Positions 5,641-10,136 of a stretch of DNA of 10,136 nucleotides are shown here, piece by piece. This DNA comes from Desulfurococcales archaeon (GTDB taxonomy: Archaea > Thermoproteota > Thermoprotei_A > Sulfolobales > NBVN01). How positions within the stretch are numbered: the stretch's first letter is position 1; every line of letters begins with the position of its first letter. Where the stretch lies: NCBI GenBank assembly GCA_021160415.1, contig JAGHCP010000123.1:1-10136 (forward strand), given 5' to 3'. A model generated the notes under the pieces. That model ran no database searches. It was not told the DNA's origin and saw only the letters and a program-made list of their open reading frames with translations. The position numbers and the translations under genes were made by a program.

Positions 5641-5650
5641 GTTAATAAGC
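5641..5650 (-). promoter_or_regulatory. TATA box for the thioredoxin-like gene pair (leaderless start)
   Basis: GCTTATTAAC on the - strand is centred 26 nt before ATG 5620, so transcription should start at or within a base or two of the start codon. No convincing ribosome-binding sequence lies between, as expected for a leaderless first gene. Confidence 0.55.
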
Positions 5651-5710
5651 GAGTTCAGCGAGCCGAACACATCATTCTGTGTGTCAGTTCCCGGATTCCT
5701 CAACATCCAC
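5650..5710 (-). ncRNA. Weak candidate C/D box-like sRNA
   Basis: On the - strand: an imperfect C-like GGATGTT (5708-5702), a 14-nt spacer, CTGA (5687-5684, D'), an 8-nt spacer, ATGATGT (5675-5669, C'-like, one mismatch), a 10-nt spacer GTTCGGCTCG, and CTGA (5658-5655, D). AGT directly before the C-like box could pair with ACT directly after D. A TATA-like CTTAAAATA (5737-5729) lies about 26 nt upstream. The first box lacks the TGAT core needed for a proper kink-turn, so this may be chance. Confidence 0.22.
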
Positions 5711-5728
5711 TATCCTTAAACCTCTAAC

Positions 5729-5738
5729 CTATTTTAAG
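5729..5738 (+). promoter_or_regulatory. TATA-like element for the CDP-alcohol phosphatidyltransferase gene
   Basis: CTATTTTAAG (core ATTTTAA, 5731-5737) lies about 38 nt before ATG 5772. A spacing near 26 nt predicts a start around 5760 and a leader of about 12 nt. No strong ribosome-binding sequence occurs in that leader. Confidence 0.5.
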
Positions 5739-5745
5739 GTGTGGC

Positions 5746-5761
5746 CCTAGGAAATCCTAGG
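5746..5761. promoter_or_regulatory. Perfect inverted repeat at the predicted transcription start, candidate operator
   Basis: CCTAGGA and TCCTAGG form a perfect 7-bp inverted repeat around a 2-nt centre (AA). It lies between the TATA-like element and the start codon of the lipid synthase gene, overlapping the predicted transcription start. A dimeric repressor bound here would block initiation. No regulator gene is adjacent, and the site could also be a chance palindrome. Confidence 0.4.
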
Positions 5762-5771
5762 TCAGTGGCTA

Positions 5772-6359
5772 ATGCTGACGAAGCTCAGAGGGGCCCTTAA
5801 ACCACTAACCACCAAGGTGGGGACTGCGTTAAGTAGGGCGGGCGTTACGCCGAACGAATTAACTGTCACGGGCTTGCTTCTCGCTTTGCTCACACCTCTA
5901 ACGTCGTACGTAGGGCTGAAGTGGGGCACGCTACTGCTATTCATATGTTCCTGCCTCATGGACTACCTGGACGGCGCGGTAGCTAAGGCTTCAGGGAGGT
6001 CCTCTAAGGAAGGCGCTTTCCTAGATTCCTTCAGTGATAGGGTCTCCGATGCGGCCTTCACGTCTGCTTTACTGTTCTTCGGCTTCCCTCCCTGGCTGGT
6101 CATTTACCTCATAACGGCCTCATTCCTCATAAGCTACGCGAGGGCTAGGGGGGAAGCCCTCGGGCTGAGGCTTGAGGGTGTGGGCCTAATGGAGAGGGGG
6201 GAGAGGTTAATCGCTCTGGGTGCTATGATGGTCTTAATCGGCGTTAACCTTCCTTTCATCGCCTTCTGGGCTGGTGTGGCCACCGCCGTCCTCGACACGA
6301 TAACCGTTTTACAGAGGGCTCACCACATATATGTGGGGTTGAGAAATGCCTTCACGTGA
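5772..6359 (+). CDS. CDP-alcohol phosphatidyltransferase, probably archaetidylinositol-phosphate synthase
   Basis: The 195-residue integral membrane enzyme carries the family's catalytic signature in helix 2-3: D64-x2-D67-G68-x2-A-K72 ... G81-x3-D85-x3-D89. The four aspartates bind two divalent metals and D89 acts as base. The fifth conserved position is usually arginine (DGxxAR) but here is K72. The downstream S-Y-A-R124-A-R126-G-E and M-E-R-G-E-R segments resemble those of archaeal enzymes joining CDP-archaeol to inositol-phosphate to give archaetidylinositol phosphate. About six membrane segments are visible and the length is normal. Related archaetidylglycerol- or serine-type enzymes cannot be fully excluded. 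Its last 14 nt overlap the next gene, so the two are co-transcribed. Confidence 0.82.
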   Translation: MLTKLRGALKPLTTKVGTALSRAGVTPNELTVTGLLLALLTPLTSYVGLKWGTLLLFICSCLMDYLDGAVAKASGRSSKEGAFLDSFSDRVSDAAFTSALLFFGFPPWLVIYLITASFLISYARARGEALGLRLEGVGLMERGERLIALGAMMVLIGVNLPFIAFWAGVATAVLDTITVLQRAHHIYVGLRNAFT

Positions 6360-7146
6360 GGCTTGGGTCCTCACCCTGGGCAATGAGGTCGTCCAGGGCA
6401 GGGTAGTAAACACCAACGCTGCCTACCTTGGCAGGAGGTTGTTTATACTGGGCCTCGACATCCTCGGAAACATCTCACTAGTTGATGACGTGGGTCTGGT
6501 TTCCACGTTCCTTAAGGAGCTCCTGGGCAGGGAGCCTAAACTCATAGTTACTTCCGGAGGGTTGGGACCTACTTACGACGACAGAACCTTGGAAGCCGTT
6601 GCTAGGGCTACTGGGAGGCCTCTCAAGCTCAACGAGGACGCGCTGAGAATGGTTGAGGAGTGGGATAGGGAAGGGGGGTATGAACTAACTGAGGAGAGGG
6701 TTAAGATGGCTTACCTGCCTGAGGGTGCTGTCCCCATATCTAACCCAGTGGGGAGTGCCCCCGGCTCATGGTTAGAGGTTGGCGAAACCATCGTGATCTC
6801 ACTGCCGGGCGTTCCTAAGGAGTTAGAAGCCATGTGGGAGGGCTGGGTCGAGCCCCGGATCAGGGAGGTGATACCGACACGGTACGTTGTTGAGAAGACT
6901 TTCAGGGTTGTTGGAGTTCCTGAGTCCTCAGCGGCTAGGATCGTTAAGAAAGTTCTAAGGATATATGACTCGGTATACATAAAGACCCACCCTAAAGGTG
7001 ACGAGGTCAGGAAACCGGTCCTCGACGTCTACGTACTGGCTTCGGGGTCCAACAGGTTAGAGGCTGAGGAGTTAGTGGCTGAGGTTACGGGTGAGTTGAA
7101 GGAAGGGCTGAGGGAGTTAGGAGGGGTTATTAAGGAAGCTGAATAG
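6346..7146 (+). CDS. CinA-family protein with MoCF-biosynthesis domain (COG1058-type)
   Basis: The 266-residue soluble protein opens with L-T-L-G-N-E-V-V-Q-G-R-V-x-N-T-N-A, then has T-S-G-G-L-G-P-T-Y-D-D-R-T (about 69-81), S-N-P-V-G-S-A-P-G (about 132-140) and L-P-G-V-P-K-E-L-E-A-M-W (about 153-164). These are the hallmarks of the molybdopterin-binding-like domain found in CinA, MoaB and MogA. The C-terminal part (about 180-266) matches the small domain after it in CinA; the separate PncC-type deamidase domain of bacterial CinA is absent. Archaeal members are usually labelled NMN-deamidase-related or competence/damage-inducible, but the reaction is not settled. ATG 6346 overlaps the lipid synthase gene by 14 nt. 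The last 30 nt overlap the end of the DNA polymerase gene on the other strand. Confidence 0.85.
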   Translation: MPSREAWVLTLGNEVVQGRVVNTNAAYLGRRLFILGLDILGNISLVDDVGLVSTFLKELLGREPKLIVTSGGLGPTYDDRTLEAVARATGRPLKLNEDALRMVEEWDREGGYELTEERVKMAYLPEGAVPISNPVGSAPGSWLEVGETIVISLPGVPKELEAMWEGWVEPRIREVIPTRYVVEKTFRVVGVPESSAARIVKKVLRIYDSVYIKTHPKGDEVRKPVLDVYVLASGSNRLEAEELVAEVTGELKEGLRELGGVIKEAE

Positions 7147-9816
7147 CCCCACACCCCCGGCGACCTCCTCCCATGAAATGTTGAAGGGGGTGAGCAGCTG
7201 CTGAAGGATCGACTTAGTGGCCTCAATATACTCATTTATGTCTACGTCGCTTAGCTTCGCCAGCTGCACAGCCTTCACCTTATCCTTGGTCCTTGTCTTC
7301 ACGTACAGTATTATGTCGCCTCTCGATATGAATAGCCCGTACCTCCTCAGCTGGAGCGCAGCCTTAACGTGTATCGGGGTCGTCTTAACGTAGCTGTCTA
7401 CGTCCTTGTTAAGCGTAGTTTTGAATGCAACCTCATCTAGCGTGAAGTCCCTGTCCTTAAGCCTCCTGTACAGGTCCTTAACCTCCTTCTTCAGGCTGTC
7501 CTTAACCCTCTCAAGGGAGACAGGGTTGTCCTCGATCTGCGTCATGAGGTTGACGACCTTATTGAAAGTTTCCTGGAGGAACTTAGGGACGTTCTTTTTC
7601 TTCCCAACCAACCCCTTCACGTCTACCTTACCGTTCTCCAGCACGCCTAGGTAATTCTTCTTGAGGGCGAAGGCGACGAAGCGGTACTTCTTGTCCAGCT
7701 CCAGGTCGAGGTTGAAGTTCCTGTCAACCCAGTCTATGAGCGTGTTAAGCGCTTCATCTCCGGGGTCCCACAGGAACAGGGAGTCCGTATCCCCGTAGAG
7801 AACCTTAAGCCCTAACTCCTTAGCCTTCCTCAGGCTTGAGGATATGACGAACCTCCCGAGCGCTGTCACCGACTCAGCAAGGGATGGGGAGTAGAACGGG
7901 AATTTCTCGTGCCCGAAAACCCCGTAAGACGCGTTAATGTATACCTTCATAGCTCTTTGCACAACGTCGTACCAGTGTCTGAGGTTTTCAGGGGTTGTCT
8001 TGCTCTTAGCCAGCTTCTTGTAGACCCTCACCCTGAAGTCCCTGAGCATACCAACTATCTCGGTAGTTATGCCTTTCCTAGACATGCAGACCCTGTGCAG
8101 TACGTTCCCCTGCTCGTCACGTATCTCCTTCAGCGAATTAGTGGGGCACCAACCCTCAGGCGGGTCTATAGTCTCGTAGCTCAGGTTCCATACCTTAATG
8201 ATGCTCGGGTACAGGGAGGCGAAGTCCAGCACTGTGACCCTGAAGTACACGCCCGGTATGGGGTCGATGACTATCGCCCCTGCGTACCTCTTCCCCCCGA
8301 TCCTCGCGGCTGTCTTCACCTCGCCCTTAAGCCTCAGGAGCTCCTCCGAGTTCGGTATTAGGTAACCGCGCTTCCTGTGTTCCCAGTACATTAAGCTCTT
8401 AACCCATGCCGAGACCTTCCTCCTAGTGACGTCCTCGATCCCCATCTTCGCTAGACGCATTATCAGAACCATCAGCTTCCACACAAGCTCCCCGCCAAAC
8501 GTGGTTAGCTTAAGCGTTAGCTCCGCGTCCTTAGCGTTGTACTCTATCAGCTTACTTAGGTAAAGCTCACTGATCCCCAGCTCTAGGGTGACCTTCGCTT
8601 CGCCGAGCAACGCATTCGCTATCGCGTCCAGTGTTTTCTCCTTGTAGGCGGAGCCGAAAGCGTAGTTCTGGATCGCCTCTATGCTGAAGAACCTGTATAG
8701 ATCTATGTGGAAGCCGTGCTTGATCCCTATGAAGTCCCTGACAGTCACGATCGGCACGAAGTCTGGGTCAACCCCCAGCATCACGGCCCTGTTGAAGAGG
8801 TATGGGAGGTCGAAGTCATCGCCGTTGAAGGTGATCACCGTCGGGTAATCGTTAATTATCCTGAAGGTCTCCACAAGTAAAGCCCTCTCAGAGTCGAAAA
8901 CCTCGATCTCGACCCCCTCAGGGAGGGTTGAGGGGTCGCCGAAAGGCAATCCCTCCCTAGCCAGCACCAAGACCTTCCTCAGCCCGTCACTCCCGAAGAG
9001 AGCCACACTTATCACAGGGTAGGGCGTCCTCTCAGGGTCTGGCACCCTCCCCCTTAGAGGTGAGTACACCTCGATATCTATTGCCAGCCTCCTCATGTCA
9101 GGAGGCCTCGTCTCGAAGAGCGGCGCCAGCCTCATAGCGAAGTCCATGGAGCCGGACTCCGCTGAAACCGCGTTCCTGTAGAGGTTAAGCACGTCGTCCG
9201 GTATTCCATGCCTGATTTCCTCAGGCCTTCCGTTGAGGACTCTGTACTCGAGGCCAGGCACCAAGCCGTTATCGTACACGTAGTTGTCGTGGTACTTGAT
9301 CTTAGCTTCCCACGCCTCACTGACGAGTTTCCTCAGCCTGGGAACAGCCTGAGGGTCCTTAACCACGATCTTAGTGAGCCTGACCTCCCTACCCCTCAGG
9401 AGGTCGTACTTCTTAACGACCTCGATATTCACGAAGGAAGGGTCCTCAACGATCTTCCGGATGCTGCGCACCTCCTCAGGCCTCATATCCGTGATGAAGT
9501 AGGGGAGGTGCCCGGACTGATCATACCAGACGTAGACCTTCCCCTCCGAGTCATTGTAGAACTTGAGGTAAGCCTTAGCGGCACGGCCATCGTAGTACGA
9601 ACCGAGCAGGTAACCAGACCTCAAAGCACTCACTAACTCATACCTATCAGAAACAAGGGAGAACTCCCTCCCCTTACCCCCGTCATACCTCACACCGAAC
9701 TGAACACCCCCAGCCACCACGGAGAAGCCCCTAACCTCCTTCCTCCTCTTAACGTAGTCCAGCAACGTCCGCCTTCCCTTACCAGCTAATACAGCCTGAG
9801 ACAAACCCGAACCCAA
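7117..9816 (-). CDS. polB1: DNA polymerase B1 (family B replicative polymerase, Dpo1-type)
   Basis: The 899-residue protein contains all family B motifs. Proofreading exonuclease: Exo I D247-I-E249, Exo II F-N331-G-D-D-F-D336, Exo III Y426-N-A-K-D430. Polymerase: motif A V-L-D531-F-A-S-L-Y-P-S, motif B K624-V-Y-I-N-A-S-Y-G, motif C Y-G-D676-T-D678-S, and K-K-N-Y-L-G near 719-724. Catalytic residues are intact. The overall wording, for example I-D-I-E-V-Y-S-P, W-N-L-S-Y-E-T and A-E-S-V-T-A-L-G-R, closely follows Sulfolobus Dpo1, the main chromosomal replicase of crenarchaea, not B2 or B3. The N-terminus (R-R-T-L-L-D-Y-V, 15-22) might be a degenerate sliding-clamp (PIP-like) motif. TTG 9816 is the first start after an in-frame stop; TTG 9804 is an alternative. 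No ATG is available near the start. Confidence 0.95.
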   Translation of the reverse strand: MGSGLSQAVLAGKGRRTLLDYVKRRKEVRGFSVVAGGVQFGVRYDGGKGREFSLVSDRYELVSALRSGYLLGSYYDGRAAKAYLKFYNDSEGKVYVWYDQSGHLPYFITDMRPEEVRSIRKIVEDPSFVNIEVVKKYDLLRGREVRLTKIVVKDPQAVPRLRKLVSEAWEAKIKYHDNYVYDNGLVPGLEYRVLNGRPEEIRHGIPDDVLNLYRNAVSAESGSMDFAMRLAPLFETRPPDMRRLAIDIEVYSPLRGRVPDPERTPYPVISVALFGSDGLRKVLVLAREGLPFGDPSTLPEGVEIEVFDSERALLVETFRIINDYPTVITFNGDDFDLPYLFNRAVMLGVDPDFVPIVTVRDFIGIKHGFHIDLYRFFSIEAIQNYAFGSAYKEKTLDAIANALLGEAKVTLELGISELYLSKLIEYNAKDAELTLKLTTFGGELVWKLMVLIMRLAKMGIEDVTRRKVSAWVKSLMYWEHRKRGYLIPNSEELLRLKGEVKTAARIGGKRYAGAIVIDPIPGVYFRVTVLDFASLYPSIIKVWNLSYETIDPPEGWCPTNSLKEIRDEQGNVLHRVCMSRKGITTEIVGMLRDFRVRVYKKLAKSKTTPENLRHWYDVVQRAMKVYINASYGVFGHEKFPFYSPSLAESVTALGRFVISSSLRKAKELGLKVLYGDTDSLFLWDPGDEALNTLIDWVDRNFNLDLELDKKYRFVAFALKKNYLGVLENGKVDVKGLVGKKKNVPKFLQETFNKVVNLMTQIEDNPVSLERVKDSLKKEVKDLYRRLKDRDFTLDEVAFKTTLNKDVDSYVKTTPIHVKAALQLRRYGLFISRGDIILYVKTRTKDKVKAVQLAKLSDVDINEYIEATKSILQQLLTPFNISWEEVAGGVGLFSFLNNPS

Positions 9817-9834
9817 TAAAGGTTAGGAACCAAA

Positions 9835-9843
9835 CATAAAAAC
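9835..9843 (-). promoter_or_regulatory. TATA-like element upstream of DNA polymerase B1
   Basis: GTTTTTATG on the - strand is centred about 22 nt before TTG 9816 and about 34 nt before TTG 9804. With usual spacing, transcription would begin near 9812, which slightly favours TTG 9804 as the true start. The element is the best AT block in this gap. Confidence 0.4.
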
Positions 9844-9925
9844 GTCTTATCCGTCAAGAAACCGAAACACCCTCAACACATCACCTTCAACAACTGGAAC
9901 CGTGCGGTAAGACATAATAAGATAT

Positions 9926-9935
9926 GAAAATTAAA
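9926..9935 (+). promoter_or_regulatory. AT-rich element, probable tRNA promoter
   Basis: GAAAATTAAA lies 33-42 nt before the mature tRNA 5' end. This would place the start near position 9956 and leave a 5' leader of about 12 nt for RNase P removal. The rest of the 9844-9967 gap is AT-rich with no open frame. Confidence 0.35.
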
Positions 9936-9967
9936 GATCCTTAACATCAATAAAGAGAAGTGAAGTA

Positions 9968-10046
9968 GGGCCCGTGGCCTAGCCAGGATTAAGGCACCGG
10001 CCTTCGGAGCCGGAGGTCCCGGGTTCAAATCCCGGCGGGCCCGCCA
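9968..10046 (+). tRNA. tRNA-Arg, anticodon TCG, with encoded CCA
   Basis: A full cloverleaf can be drawn. The acceptor is GGGCCCG with CGGGCCC. The D stem is GCCT/AGGC around an 11-nt loop. The anticodon stem is CCGGC/GCCGG with loop CTTCGGA, so the anticodon is TCG, reading CGA and possibly other CGN codons. A 5-nt variable region follows. The T stem is CCGGG/CCCGG with loop TTCAAAT, then the discriminator base G at 10043. CCA is encoded at 10044-10046. All stems are fully paired, the high G+C fits a hyperthermophile, and there is no intron. Confidence 0.95.
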
Positions 10047-10056
10047 CCAAATTACA

Positions 10057-10066
10057 TTAATATATA
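10057..10066 (+). promoter_or_regulatory. TATA-like element after the tRNA, probable promoter of a gene beyond the window
   Basis: TTAATATATA begins 11 nt after the tRNA CCA. It predicts a transcript start near 10088. An ATG at 10100 opens a frame (M-F-F-T-R-P-R) that stays open for 12 codons to the window edge, with a weak AAGG just before it. The sequence ends too soon to say whether it is a gene. Confidence 0.35.
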
Positions 10067-10136
10067 CTTAGTTTTCAGAATCCCTAAATGGATTAAGGCA
10101 TGTTTTTCACACGCCCGCGTATCATATGCAAGGTAA

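Noticed and set aside
7909..8361. A 150-codon open frame on the + strand inside the DNA polymerase gene
   Set aside because: It is entirely antisense to intact polymerase motifs A and B, has no recognisable protein features, and is explained by the base composition of the real gene.
9208..9636. A 142-codon open frame on the + strand near the polymerase N-terminus
   Set aside because: It is antisense to conserved Dpo1-like sequence, with no promoter, ribosome-binding site or family resemblance.
9968..10136. tRNA-Arg as an integration (att) site for a mobile element
   Set aside because: No repeat of the tRNA 3' end and no integrase gene are visible in the window.

Overview
The window looks like chromosomal DNA from a thermophilic crenarchaeote (Thermoproteota; a Desulfurococcales- or Sulfolobales-like lineage is my best guess). 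The signs are a B1-type replicative DNA polymerase resembling Sulfolobus Dpo1, the end of an archaeal CTP-dependent riboflavin kinase, a CDP-alcohol phosphatidyltransferase of the archaetidylinositol-phosphate type, TTG/GTG starts, AT-rich TATA boxes about 25 nt before start codons (leaderless mRNAs), and a tRNA-Arg with an encoded CCA. I see no insertion sequence, CRISPR array or obvious recent transfer.

Layout. (1) Positions 2-818, + strand: a tight three-gene operon with the 3' end of riboflavin kinase, a YkgJ-type cysteine-cluster protein and an unrecognised 81-residue protein. (2) Positions 819-1071: a 253-nt convergent gap. (3) Positions 1072-2831, - strand: a compact three-gene membrane operon transcribed pilin-like, then large channel-like, then a 50-residue two-helix protein. 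Its order and topology match the crenarchaeal DNA-import (Ced) genes cedA1-cedA-cedA2. (4) Positions 2903-4888, + strand: a 661-residue PAPS/APS-reductase-like protein fused to a PUA-like domain and a 2[4Fe-4S] ferredoxin; it is divergent from the Ced-like operon and appears to share its AT-rich promoter. (5) Positions 4889-4989: a gap holding a candidate C/D box sRNA on the - strand. (6) Positions 4990-5620, - strand: two overlapping small genes, a cysteine-free thioredoxin-fold-like protein and an unknown partner. (7) Positions 5621-5771: a regulatory gap with TATA boxes, a perfect inverted repeat and a second, weaker sRNA candidate. (8) Positions 5772-7146, + strand: a lipid head-group synthase overlapping a CinA/MoCF-domain protein. 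(9) Positions 7117-9816, - strand: DNA polymerase B1, overlapping the CinA-like gene tail to tail by 30 bp. (10) Positions 9968-10046: tRNA-Arg(TCG), followed by a TATA-like element that probably serves a gene beyond the window.

The most interesting part is the Ced-like operon. Its last gene is short and easily missed. An identically spaced motif, I-P-x-[R/H]-x2-K-x2-G-x2-L, occurs once in the pilin-like protein and twice in the channel-like protein, suggesting that the VirB6-like channel was built from pilin-type hairpins. The partner ATPase (CedB, HerA/VirB4-type) is not in this window.
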